This document shows, one piece after another, positions 50,363 to 62,725 of a DNA stretch of 64,000 bases. The stretch is from Spirodela intermedia (lineage: Eukaryota; Streptophyta; Magnoliopsida; Alismatales; Araceae). The notes beneath the pieces were generated by a model that was given only the letters and a program-made list of their open reading frames with translations, did not search any database and had not been told where the DNA came from. The DNA is taken from assembly GCA_902729315.2 (NCBI GenBank), contig LR746270.1, positions 7,139,221 through 7,203,220 on the forward strand, read 5' to 3'. Made by a program: the position numbers and the translations under genes. Numbering within the stretch: the first letter of the stretch is position 1; the number at the start of each line of letters is the position of its first letter.

Positions 50363-51975
50363 AAAAATATTAATTTTTAGGTTTTTAAAAATATTTTAGA
50401 ACAAATAAATAAATTATAATTTTATTCAAGTCAATCATAGTGATGTGAGCTAATATTGGGTAAGATTTCAGAATTTTCTCTTAGAATATGTTTTGTTATG
50501 ATTTTTATACTAAATGATAAAGATAAAATATATTTAAAAATTCACAAAAAAGAGAAATTTAGGTGCAGATGTCAGGATGTCATTAGTGCCTTGACGAATG
50601 TGATTCGAGTGGAAACAAAGTTTTACTTGACGATTCTTACGTAAATAATTACAAATGATTTAATTAATCAAATTAAGATTTTTAAATGTTAGAAGAATTA
50701 TAATTGAATTAAGAAGATTTAAACTTGAAATCAATAAAGTTTTATTAAATTAAATAAAAAAATAAGTTTAGAACAAGAAAGGTAGAGTTCTAACTTCGTA
50801 GCAGCAATCGTCAAAATTTTGTATATTTGAAAGGATTGTGATATAATGTCCATGGCTTCAAAGTCTCTCTTTAGATATAGATGATGTAACAATCTCTAGA
50901 TCCTCTTGTAAGATCTAGAAATCAATAAAATGAGTTTACAAATCACTCAATCTCCGGTGGTTGTCACTTAATAGAACAAAAAAATGATAATTTTCGGATC
51001 TTTAATGACTATCACTTGATAAAGATAAGTTAAATAGAGGTGGAGAACATCTTATGAAGCTTCATCCTCAAGTTCACGTTGTAAAAGGAGGTTACTCATT
51101 ACATTTGGTACACTCTTAGGAGGTGACAACTCGTCTTCGGGCAAATCGTCTTCTACTAGACGATAATTGGTTCATTAATCATTTAGAGATGATTTACTCA
51201 TTAAATTTATAATCTTTTTCTCTAAAATCCTTTAGTAGTTGGTAAGATGCACCACAAATTGCATTGATGACATTTTTGCTAATGATTGAACAATTATGGT
51301 GGCTTAATTGTTGACTAACACTATGTAGAAAAATTTCAATTTAATAAAATAAAAATATAAGTCTTAACTCTAGTGGGATTTGAACCTTTGTCGATCATCT
51401 ACTTGCGTGAGAGAGAAGTAATCAGGTACACTCATACTTTTACCTAGTGACATCTTGAAGGTAAATCTTTCTCATAGATCAAGGGCATTATAGGTATACA
51501 AAAATAAAAACTTATGAGTGCTGGTGTGGGTTTAGTCCCATGTTGGCTATTTTCTAATTTTTGAGATAGATATATTGCAATACATTTTTTTCTTCAATAT
51601 CATCATCATAAGTGTGTACAAGCACTCTTTGTCCCACATCTGGCTGGCCACTAGTGACGAGAAAAGGGAGTGATGCACACGTGCCCCGCTGACCATTCCT
51701 TAGTCACTCATGGCTCCACTTGGATGTGCCTTTTGACCCACTTGTGAGCCCAGTTGGCTAGGAGCCCTACTTATTTTTTTATTTCTCTTCACTTTATCTC
51801 AAAAAATATAATTATAAAAATGATATAAATTCACATAAAATCACATAATTAACTAAAAATTTACACTAACCAATTAAAAATCATTTCTCAATTTAACATA
51901 AATAGAATCTATTTATCATGAGTTAATGTTTAAAATATATTATTAATAAATTATTAACTCATGATAATTAAGATT
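50363..51975. repeat. 1.6-kb non-coding repeat, copy 1 (CpG-decayed)
   Basis: Matches 61530-63122 along its full length in the same orientation. Examples: gatgtcaggatgtcattag here against gacgtcaggatgacgtcag in copy 2, and the shared cttcatcctcaagt, gctctagg-like and atttatcatgagtta parts. Most differences are C to T or G to A, many at former CpG sites. There is no coding potential. It lies between two copia fragments, so it probably inserted there. It could be a solo LTR or a non-autonomous element; the exact ends and target duplication were not resolved. Confidence 0.8.
51917..51970. repeat. Perfect 14-bp inverted repeat at the right end of copy 1
   Basis: TATCATGAGTTAAT and ATTAACTCATGATA, separated by about 25 bp of AT-rich loop. 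The same hairpin exists in copy 2 near 63058. Confidence 0.85.
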
Positions 51976-52539
51976 TAGTACATATTAACTTGATAAATTA
52001 TTTTTTTATATTATAAACAGAATTTATTTCGAATAGAATAATAGGCCAAATTGGAACACCAAAAGAGGGGCATGAATTTGAGTTTCAGAAAATTTTGACT
52101 ATTTTTTTGATTTTTATACAGATTCATATTCAACTCTATTTTTGTGTTGACATAAAGATCTGCATAAGTATGTTGAGACATGTGTAAAAATAGTTTAATG
52201 TCGTAGGCCCTCTAAGTACTCTCACACCAAGAATACAAACTTTTATATTTGCTGACCCTTGTTTGACTACTTCTAGTTTGAGTGTGAATTATATTCCAAT
52301 ATTATTTTATTTTCATCAAAACTACACAATGATTTGAATAGGATAAATGGCCTAAAAATTCAAAAGTATGTGGGTGTATAGCCTTTATCTTCCAATTGAC
52401 ATGTTATCTTTCTTGTATCCTCATATTCTATTTAAAAGCAAACATCATATAAAAAATATGTGGGTGTATAGCCTTTATTCATATCCATGAATAACATATA
52501 GATAAATTAGATCCCAGATCTCTTAATGTATTTTTTGAC

Positions 52540-53445
52540 GATACTCAAACACAAAAATATCATTGCTATTATCCTCCAACAACAAAAAAAAACTATTTCA
52601 ATAGATGTTACCTTCAATGAGGAGGAAGCATACTATAGTACATTGAATCATCATGAGAAGATTCAATTTTAGAGAATTTGAAATTACTTTTTTACTTCCC
52701 ACCTAAGATTTATTTATAATGGTGCCCCCCCATCAACCACCTTTCCTTGAACCTATTCTTAATGAATAACTTGAAAGAGGAAGAGTTGGCCAAATATATT
52801 CTAGAAAAAAAGGAAAATACTCCAAAATCCACACATGTTTAAGAGTCATCCTAGAATGAGTCAAATGAGGCATCTCATACCACCAGCTTACTTGTTGATG
52901 AAGACTTGCATATCTTCCTTTAGAAAGGGGTAAGAAAATGTACTCAAAGATCTTTATATCCCATTGCACTTTTTTATCCTATGATGGATAAATGCCTTCA
53001 CATAAAACCTTTATATCTAACATAAATTCTACATCAGTCCCAAAGACTATTTTTGAGGCTTTAACCTATGAGAAGTGAAGACAAGCTATGAATGAGGAGA
53101 TGAAAGCTTTAGAGAAAAATGATACTTGAGAGCTTATGCATCTGCCAATAGGGAAGAAAGTTATTTGATGTTAATAGACATATATAATTAAGTATCATGC
53201 AAATGGGTCCATAGAAAAATACAAAGCCTTGTTGGTTGCTAAATGGTACATAGACTTATTATGGAGTTCATTACATTGAAACCTTTACACCAATAAAAAA
53301 AACTAATACAATCATGATACCTATTTAATTGGCAAGTGTCTTTGAGTGGTATTTTCAACAATTTGATGTTGAAGATGTATGTTTACAGAGATAGTTAGAA
53401 GAGGAAATTTATATGGAATTACCATATGGATATTGATTGATCTAA
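52540..53445 (+). mobile_element. Decayed Ty1/copia fragment (linker and RT N-terminus)
   Basis: Near 53095-53130 it reads EEMKALEKNDT followed by ELMHLPIGKK, the start of copia RT. YGVHYIETFTPI is near 53260, and FQQFDVEDVCLQ with LEEEIYMELPYGY near 53355-53440. The preceding 52960-53060 resembles the integrase-RT linker. Stops are frequent and the catalytic YVDD region is absent. Confidence 0.75.
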
Positions 53446-54959
53446 ATTTTTTTTTATTAAAATCATCATTTTTACATTTATAAATAGATTTTTATAGGTT
53501 AGTTTTCTTAGAAAGTTAGTGGAAAACTAGGTCAAAATCAGGGAGGATTTGAAATCACGGCATCCACACCAATTCTTTGTTAATTCTGTTGGTGATGCTT
53601 GTTATATATTTCGTCAAGGGGGATGAATTCAAGCCAATGTTGATTGTTGTCTTTTGATGATCGTTGTTATTAATAGAAACCACATATTAAATTAGAAAAC
53701 TTATCTTTAAATCCTAGTCAGGTTAATTGCACATTGAGAGGAAAAATACTCTCAAAGTTTCACTAGACTACGTGAACTGGTCACAGATGTCTAGTGACAG
53801 GATTCCTCAGATCCTTTAGCAAATTGATAGAATCAACTCATTGAACTAAAAAGAGGCATAGAACTCATGAAAGCAGAAATTACATTGAAGTAGAATGAAA
53901 ACAGAAATAAACTTCTAGCTACTCCCTCTTAATCTAACATCCGTGAGGAGGGACGAAGGCACATACAAGTGGAGAGCTTGACGGACCTTGGTCTACTACG
54001 CCAAGCAAGGGTGATCTTCATGACTTGGCTGCTCTAGGGCTTCCCATGCAAAGACCTCAAGACTTTTAACTCAAAGCCAATGGCACAATCGCTTGCTAGT
54101 GAGAGGGGGGAGGATGAAGGAGGTTTGTCGAGGTTGCTGATGACACCAAAAAGGGGGAAGGATGAGAAGATGAGCTCGAGATAGGAACTGCACCTAGGGT
54201 TGAAAGGGGAAGGAAATTAAAAAGTCCCCCAAATGCCACACTCTCCTTTGCTTAATATGTCCATCCATTTCTTCTTTCCACATTTGCCCCTACAACCATA
54301 GATATTAACAACCAAGTATATAAGCATTATAGTATCTTACCATTTTTTTTTCTCTAGCTACCATATTTTTTTTCTTGTAATACCTTCCTTAATGATACCT
54401 TTATGTATTGTCTCCTTTCTCTTCACAATTGTCACTATAGTATCTGATAACATGCTATTTATGCATGTAATTATATAATTATTAATGCAAATTAAGGCAT
54501 TAATCATTACAAATATATGCATGTTATCATATTTTAAGTATATTTCTATCATTTTGTGTAAATTCATGTTATGATCTTAAAATACACCAAATTATGGATT
54601 ATTATAAATAATTACACATTACAATCTTTAATCCTAATTATATTTATGATCATAATCATGTTTTAAGAGTGAAAATATGAGAGAAAAGATATTTATTAAC
54701 ATTTATGTATTTATATAAATTTATTTTATATAATACATAAATGTATAAAATTAATTAAAATTTATTCTATTCTTATTTTAATAATTTGACCTTTTATAAT
54801 GATAGATTATTCAATTTTGAATCCAACAAAACAAATTTGAATTAATTTGGAGTCATATTTTGAAATTTATGATTTTTACAATTTTATAGAATTTTTTGGA
54901 TTTTTTCTGAATTTATTTATATTTATTTTCGATTTTTAAATGTTTTAAATTAATTAAAA
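53446..54959. other. Unassigned repeat-rich intergenic DNA
   Basis: A GC-richer stretch at 53930-54240 (contains agagcttgacggaccttgg and a purine run gagaggggggaggatgaagg) lies between AT-rich parts. It may be LTR sequence, but I found no partner copy or coding match. 54300-54960 is very AT-rich. Confidence 0.35.
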
Positions 54960-54992
54960 AATCGCAAAAAGGGGTTATATGTCACGCGTGTA

Positions 54993-55346
54993 CACGTGGA
55001 TGCGACGTGGTACTCGGGGCCACGTGGCTCTGCCACGTGGACAGCACGCGGGCGCCTGTGTGGTGCTGATGTGACACGTGGCGTATTTATATTTACTATA
55101 TATAATTATTTAATAAAGTATATAGGTCTTCCGATTATCGGAAGACAAAGTATTAATCCCTCTTAATCGTCATATCTTATATACCCGAATATACTCCTTT
55201 GTTTTTCCCGTGTGGGACTAAAGTCCCTTAGTTTTCTTATGTGCAGGACGCGTGGCGTGATCTCATGCGTCCGATCGACATCGCGACAAATAGCGTGCGT
55301 AGATCACGTGGAATCGAGGTCCACGCGATCAGAGATCAACCACGTG
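54993..55346. promoter_or_regulatory. Cluster of six G-box (CACGTG) motifs
   Basis: Exact CACGTG at 54993, 55021, 55034, 55075, 55305 and 55341 (start positions), several with the extended GCCACGTGG context. The G-box is the plant binding site of bZIP and bHLH factors in light and abscisic-acid responses. It lies in the LTR-like region, so it may drive or once have driven retrotransposon transcription; that is inference. Confidence 0.7.
55126..55146. repeat. Perfect palindrome in the LTR-like region
   Basis: Arms GTCTTCCGAT and ATCGGAAGAC around one central base. It could be a binding site or a hairpin. Confidence 0.85.
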
Positions 55347-58300
55347 CCTAAATACTCACTTAAGTGAATAAATCGCGACCGTCTGATCGAGAGTTATAAC
55401 GGTCCAGATTATTCACATCAGATGGACATCCAATCACATCTTAACCGCACGATCACGATCGGACGATCGTCGAATCGTCGTGACGATTCGTGAAGAGGCG
55501 TCTCATCGCGATCGTCCATCGCGATCAATTCCATCAGATCGGACGGCCACGATCATTTCCGAATTTTATAAAATCCGTTCTTCGCGACGGAAAAACGGCC
55601 CGCGATCAATCTTCAAATTCTCTTTGTTTAGAGCTCCAATTCGCGCGTCATCTTTTGCATTGTGTTCGCAACTCATTTCCGCTTCTGTTGGATGTTTAAT
55701 TTCAATGTTTGATTGAAATAATTGGAAGAAATCAAGTCTTGAACTCCTCTTTCGTCTTCGAAAATTCGGAATGAAAAGCCTTGCATCCGGCGATTAATTG
55801 GATCATTTCGAAGGCTAATTTGGGTTAGATTATTTTTTTTCATCTTAATATTTCATCATTTAGTGTTAATTTTACTTTAAGTATTGTAGAATAAGTTTAA
55901 TTTAGTTTTAATTTCTGTTTTTAATCATTTCGCGATACGAAAATTTCTCTTAACTTCAAACTTTGATTACTCTTCGAATTCTCATCCAAATCACCTGATT
56001 TTTGATTCCGTGGATTCTAAATTGAATTATCTTTCTTAATATATTAAATTGCCCAATTTCTAACCTAATTTCATCGTCCGATTTGACCGAATTTCAAAGA
56101 TATCTCTCAAATTTCCCTAATTCTCCGTGGATTCGACCCTTAATTACCATTATACTAATTAATTACTTTGATTAATGATAAATTAGTAAGATTAGGACTT
56201 TGTTTTGACACTGAATCGTGTGCATTCAACGACCATACGATTTAGTCTCGTCAGTATCCACCATTTTCTTCACCCCCCCTCAGTTCAATTCATTGTCCTC
56301 AATGAGAATATCACATATGGATGTCATTCAAAGTTAAACAAATAAAACTTCAGAAGAAGTGCATGGGTATAAAGAATGGTGACAACTGAATTGAATTGAC
56401 AAAACTCACATGCATGCTTTCAAAAGATGATTGTTGCTGCACCATAATTAATCAAGATCTAAACGAAATGACTTATTTGTAGAAATTAGGTACACTAAAA
56501 GAAACTATTAATTATAACTTGAAAATTTTGTATCATAATAATCTATGCTTGTAGGGTTGCATCCCTAACAATGATGAGTTTTATGTCTTCAGTCAAATAG
56601 TGCTACTAATTAGGGGGTGGGCAGTAGGTCAATCTTGTCCCCTACCTCCCTTTCATCATGTTCTAAGTAAGCTTTAATTTGGTGTCTATTCACCTTAAAG
56701 CAACAATCAGATTTTGGGTCTCTAATTGTGGCAACTCTATATACATTTAGGTCTTCTAAAATGTATGGTCCATCCCATCGGCTCCTCAATTTTCTAAAGA
56801 AAAGCTTAAGTTTCAAATTGTATAACTATACATTTTGACTGGGTGATAATTGTCTTCTAGTTATGTGTTTGCCAGGAAATTCCTTAGTCTTGGCCTTGTA
56901 GATCTTGACACTTTCATATGCTTCATTGCATAATTCATCTAGCTCCTGTAAATCTAAAGAATACTTATCGCCAACTTTAGAAAGATCCATATTCAGTTGT
57001 TTGATGGCCCAGTAGGCTCTATGCTCCATTTATACATGTAGATGATAGGCCTTTTCATAAAGTAACTTAATTCAGCATGTCCATTTTGTCTTGGGATGAT
57101 ATGTTGTAGTCACTCTATGCTGAACACAATATTTTCATAAGAGATTTCGAAAATGAATGTTAATAAAATTCAAGCCACCATCACTGATTATCACTCGAGG
57201 GTATCCAAATCTAGCAAGAATGTGACTGCAAACAAACTATGTGACCATGTTATAGTGATTAGTCTGAGTGGGGATAGCCTCTACCCACTTGGATGCATAA
57301 TCCACTACAAGCAATATATATTCAAAACCAAATGACGAAGGAAGGGGTCCCATAAAATCAATGTCCCATACATCAAATATTTGAACTTCTAAAATGAATT
57401 GTAAAGGCATGGAATGTTTCTTCTTTATATTTGTCATGGCTTGAAATTTGGTACAATGTTTACTAAAGGCATGTGAGTCTTGAAATAAAGATGGCTGGTA
57501 AAACCCACTCTACAATACTTTCATCGTTGTTTTCTGGCCTGCAAAATGACCCCTGCAAGGTAAATAATGAAAAAATTGTAAGATTTTACCTTCCTTCTCT
57601 TCTGGAACACAACCTCGTAAAATTTGAGCTTCTCCTAAATGAAATAAATCAAGATCATCTAAAAAAAAAAAATTTACTTAGAAGAAGAATCGATCTCATT
57701 CTTCTTTTCTTCAGCCTAAAGGTATTTTTCTAATGGCAAGATAATTGACCATATTTGCATACCATGTCAAGTTTCTCACTTGTTAAATTGATAAAAGTTG
57801 TGCATCTAGAAATACGTCTTGCAACATAGATTTATCAAACTGCACAATTCAAAATAAATGATCAATGACAATATTTTTAGAGTTCTTTTTATTCTTAATC
57901 TCCAAGTCAAGTTATTGTAATAACAAAATCCGTTGTAATAGTCTTGGCTTAACCTCTTTTTTAGTTAATAAATATTGCAATATTACATGGTTAGAATAAA
58001 CTATTACTTTTGATCTTGTAATGTATGACCTAAATTTCATAACTAATAGCTCCTCCATGGTGGTGTAATTGAGTTGCACAACGGTTATGGTTTTTCTAGC
58101 ACAATAAATCACCACGGGTTGATTATGTATCTATTGTCTTAAGACTACGTCAATAGTAGAATTAGATGTATCACATGACCTCAAACAGTCTGGACCAATC
58201 TGGTGTTTGGATGACTCGTGCTTTCGTTAGTGTTGTTTTAAGAGTCAAAAAGATTCAATGCAAAATTCATCAAAATCAAATGGGATGTCTTCTTCCAATA

Positions 58301-61300
58301 ATGTTGTTAATAGTCGAGCAATCATACAAAAATATTTTATGAAATGTCGATAAAATCCAACATGTCCAAGGAACGCATGAATTTATTTAACTGATTATGG
58401 TGGAGGTAGATTGACAATAGCATCAATCTTTGTTATTTCCACCTCAATCCCTCTCTCACTTATAATGTGACTTAAGGCAACACCCTCTTTGACCATAAAA
58501 TGGCTTTTCTCCCAACTTAATACAAGATTATTTTTTTCACATTGTTTCAGTACCTTAGTCAAAATATTCAAGTAGTGTTCAAATGACGATTTGAAAATTG
58601 AAAAATCATCCATAATTTTTTGAGAAAATCACCAATCTTATAAAAAAAGATAGACATCATGCAGCATTGGAATATAGTAGGTGCATTAGATAATCTAAAG
58701 GGCTTTTTCTTGAATGCATATGTACCAAAGGAACATGTAAAAGTAGTTTTTTCTTGATCTTTGGGATAAATGACTATTTGATTATAGCTTGAGTACCCAT
58801 TTAAAAAGCAAAAATATTGTTGTCCTGCTAATGTCTCTAAGATCTAGTCTGGAAAATGAGAGAGGGAAGTGATCTTCATTCATCACTACATTAAGTTTTC
58901 AATAGTCAATGTAGACCCTTCAACTTGTGGTTGATCTCGTTGGTAATTCTTCACCTTTCTACGTCTTGGTGATTGTCTAACCTAACTTTTTTAGAACCAC
59001 GTGTTGGACTCACCCATGGACTATTAGAAATTAGATAAATTATTCTTGCGTCAATCCACTTTAAAATCTCTATTTTGACTACCTCTCATTTTTGGGTTCA
59101 ATCTCTTTTACATTTCTTTAGTAGATTTTACATTTTCCTCTAAATAAATTTGATAGATGTAGATATTAGAATTTACCCCTTATAAATCTGCTACTGTCCA
59201 ACCAATTGCTCCTTCACATTTCTTTAAAACCTCCATAATCTTATCTTTTTGCTCCATAGTCAAAGTTGTTGCAATAATAAGAGATAAGGTTTAGTTAAGC
59301 CCAAGAAATATATATTTCATCAAATTAGGTAAAAGTTTTAACTCTAATTTAGGAAGGTATTTTAATGATGGCTGTATTAACTTTGTACTAATTTCTAGAG
59401 ACTTTATGGAGCTATGACTGATGTATGTGCAAGCTATTTCAAGCCCCACTATATGTTCTTCCGTATGCTGCACCCAATTGATCTCTTCTATGCATGTCTC
59501 TACGCTATTAACTTCCTCATATTCATCCTTTTCCTTCATCATAAATTTTGAACTCCAAAATATATTAAGTTCAATGTGTTGATCTTCATATTTAATATTG
59601 ATAATTCCATTCTCACAATCTATATATGCCTTGGTTGTGGCAAGGAAAGGCCTACCTAATATAATTGATGCATGGCATAAATCATCTCTAATCGGCATAT
59701 CTAAAATCAAAAAATCAGTAGGAAAATAGCTACCCTATACATCAACGATTACATCCTTTAGCACAAGAGTATTTTCACTACAGTATTTTCACTGACTTGT
59801 CAGCTAGCTAGAGAACCACAAGAGTCCTCTTCATCTCTCCCATCGAAAATCTATGAAAGACCTCAATAGGGAGTAAATTCACACTCGCACCCAAATCAAC
59901 CAAAGCATTAAAAAATGTAATTTTCCTAATTCAACATGTAATGAATGGAGCCCTGGGATCTTTGTGTTGCTTTGGCAAAGAATGAGAGATCACTGCAATA
60001 ACTTTCTCTGAAAGTGTCATCCTTCAAGGTGATCTATATGGTGTGCATCAGTTTTTCAAAAGCATTGCATAAGTAGGAATGTGTTTGATCTCATCCACCA
60101 AGGGAATAATGATCTGAACTTGTTGGAATATTTTCATTAACTCTTTATTAGGTTTTGCTCTCGCTGTCAATTTGGGCTCGAGTGCCTTAGAAAATGGCAC
60201 CACTTTGGCTTGGCCTTTTGGGTCAATTGTTTTTAGTTTCTCAAGGTCTACTGGTCCCTCAAGCCTTGAGTGTCCCAATTTTCTTTCCCCATATGAGAAT
60301 AGGCTGTCGCAGTCATCCTCAAGATTTAGTATGGGGTGGGTCTGAACTTTCCCTTCAAATGGATCTTTGAGGACTTTTCCATTCCTCAAAATTGTCACGG
60401 CTTCCACATTTTCAAAATGTTGAGATGTAGAAGTTTGCTGCCTTGAAAAATTAATTGACTGATTACAAGGGTTACTAATGGTCTAGCTAAGCAGTTGTCC
60501 TTCTTCTCTTCTAGGATTAGCAACTGCTAATTTTCCTATCTCCTTTTCTAATTTATGTATATTTTGATGAAGCTGGTGTTGTATCTAATCAATTTTCTGC
60601 TGCATCTGTAGCAGATTGTGTGCATTTTCATTTGAGTTTGTTTTGACTACAATGTTTATTTCCTAAATTTGATGTTGCATCATTTGCATCATCTGATTCA
60701 TCATTTGTTGCAACATTGCAGCAGATGTTGGACTATGATGGATCAATATTTATCATCTATTGATTCAAATTTGGACATTTAAGAAGTTGGTTCAAATTGG
60801 CATTTCTTGATGATTGAAATGCTAGCCTAAATCCATGAGTAGTTATGAGGTGGTCAATAAAAATAAAGTTGTTTCTAACTCAATCATATAATGGGGAGGT
60901 GCAGCTACTAGTTGGGATGAGGAAAAAATTGGAGATGACACAGGTGGGTTCTAGTTGTTTAGGTTTTTTCGAGAAAATTTTGGATGAGTTCTCCAACTAT
61001 ATTCTTGAGAAGTATTAACTTGCTCTAGTGTACCCATATCCACTAAATGTAATTGTGGGCACTAATGATCATAATGATCATTACTGCCACACACCATACA
61101 CCTTGTGTATGGGGTTTGGCATTATGATCCTTTCGAACCAGCTACAAGTTGATTTTGCTCAGAATTTAGGAAGAGTTGATCACACAATTGACTAATCTTT
61201 TGGTGGACTTTATTCACCTCTACTCTCCACTCCTTTTCCTCTTAATTTCTAACTTCATGAACCCCTCTCTTCTATTCTCCCATGCTACGATCATAAAGGG

Positions 61301-62155
61301 CAAAGGATTCACTATCAGCAGAATATTCACTAAGTGTTTTATACAATTGATACATCTCTTCCTTAGCCTTACTCATAAATGTCCTACCACAAGTTACATA
61401 TACTAAATTTTTATTTTTTTCTAAAATTGTGTAATAAAAAAACTCAATTAATTTACCATTTAGCTATCTCATTGACGTGACTTAGTCATTCTATATTAAA
61501 TCACGTAAATCTAAAATTTATAAAACTAGAAAATATCAATTTTTAGATATTTAGAAGTATTTCTAAATAAATCTATCAATTATAATTCAATAAAACTTCC
61601 AAAAATAGCGGTAATTTTCCAGGTCAATCACAAGGATGTAATATAATATCTAGTAATTATTCAGAATTTTTCTCAATGAATACGATTTTCTATGAATTTT
61701 ATACTAGGAAATGAAAAGGAAATATATTTAAAATTCACGAAAAAGGGAAATAAGGGTGCGGACGTCAGGATGACGTCAGCGCTTGGCGAATGCGAATCGA
61801 GCGGAAATAGAGTTCCACCTAGTGATTCTTGTGTAAGCGATTATAGACGATTTAATTAATCAAATTAAGATCTGTAAAAGCCAGAATAATTATAATAGAA
61901 CAAAGTATATTTTGGTAAATTAAAATCACAAAAATTATCACTAAATGAAGTGCAAAGTAAGTTGAAAGCAGAAAAATAGAGTTCTGACGTCACGACGGTG
62001 ATGCGTCGGCGATGCACCGAAATCCTGAGCGTTTGGGAGGATCGTCGTGTAATGTCCACGGCCTCGAAGACTCTCTTTGGACAAAGACGACGTGGGCAAT
62101 CTCTAGATCTTCTCGCAAAGTCTAGAGATTAATGAAATGGGTCGTCGAGTCGTCT

Positions 62156-62226
62156 TCGGCGGCTGTCACCCGACGGAGCGGAAAAACGACGACTTTGCGG
62201 CTCTCCGGCGGCTGTCACCCGACGGA
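62156..62226. repeat. 22-bp direct repeat, 49-bp period, inside copy 2
   Basis: 62156-62177 and 62205-62226 are identical (starts cggcggctgtcacccgacgg). Copy 1 shows the same two-unit structure in decayed form near 50955-51020, so the duplication predates both insertions. Confidence 0.85.
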
Positions 62227-62581
62227 GAAGAGCTGGATGGAGGTGGGGCGCGTGTCAGGGAGCTTCATCCTCAAGTCCGCGCAGCAAGAGGAGGCTCTTC
62301 ATTGCATCTGGTATGCTCTTAGGAGGTGGCAACTTGTCCCCCGGCGGATCATCCTCTTCCCAACGACGGCTTATTTGTCGATCAATCGGAGATGATTTAC
62401 TCGATGGATTAGTGATCCTTTTATCGTGAATCGTTCAGCAATTTTAGTAGCAATGCTCCACGAATCGCGTTGACAAGATTTTTGTCGATGATCCAACAAT
62501 TCTTGTTGTTTAATCCTTCACCGGCAATCTGCAGGAAAGTCACGATAATCAGATAAAAATATATGACTTTTGACTCTGAAA

Positions 62582-62592
62582 GGACTCGAACC
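62582..62592 (-). promoter_or_regulatory. B-box-like (tRNA T-arm) motif
   Basis: On the - strand GGTTCGAGTCC matches the polymerase III internal B box GGTTCRANNCC. Copy 1 retains GGTTCAAATCC at the equivalent place (near 51370). No matching A box or whole tRNA fold was found, so this is a motif, not a tRNA gene. Confidence 0.4.
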
Positions 62593-62638
62593 TGTGCCAG
62601 TCGCCCGCCTCTTTTAAGGAAGGTGTGACGCGGGTTTA

Positions 62639-62681
62639 GTCCCACATCGGTTGTGCGCCGATTTTTCGGGCGAATATATAG
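62639..62681 (+). promoter_or_regulatory. snRNA-type promoter motif (USE + TATA)
   Basis: GTCCCACATCG at 62639-62649 is an exact match to the plant snRNA upstream sequence element RTCCCACATCG. A TATATAG box starts at 62675, leaving a 25-bp gap, near the spacing known for RNA polymerase III-type snRNA genes (about 23-24) rather than polymerase II-type (about 33-34). No known snRNA, 7SL or snoRNA sequence follows, so the transcript, if any, is unidentified. The motif occurs in plant repeats too, so function is not established. Confidence 0.5.
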
Positions 62682-62725
62682 TAATGTTAGATTTCTAAGC
62701 AAAGTCCCTTCTCTCGCGTGTACGA

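Larger units (their letters stand above)
54960..56272 (-). mobile_element. LTR-like, CpG-rich region at the 3' end of the Athila-type element
   Basis: On the - strand the Athila interior ends in a purine tract (CTGAGGGGGGGT, about 56284-56273) directly followed by TGAAGAAAATGG at 56272, the expected LTR start. The region down to about 54960 is unusually rich in CpG (many cgatcg, gatcgtcg), unlike everything around it. It also has six CACGTG motifs and a perfect palindrome. The outer end of the LTR is not defined because the second LTR lies beyond the window. Confidence 0.5.

Noticed and set aside
55480-55716. Two overlapping open frames of 69-78 residues on the + strand
   Set aside because: Located in the CpG-rich LTR-like region, with no similarity to known proteins and reading in two frames at once.
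62132-62395. Overlapping open frames of 61-87 residues in copy 2 of the 1.6-kb repeat
   Set aside because: They are not preserved in copy 1 and arise from high GC content; no domain is visible.
62560-62670. Complete tRNA or tRNA-derived SINE head
   Set aside because: A B-box-like motif is present, but no A box, acceptor stem or cloverleaf could be drawn.
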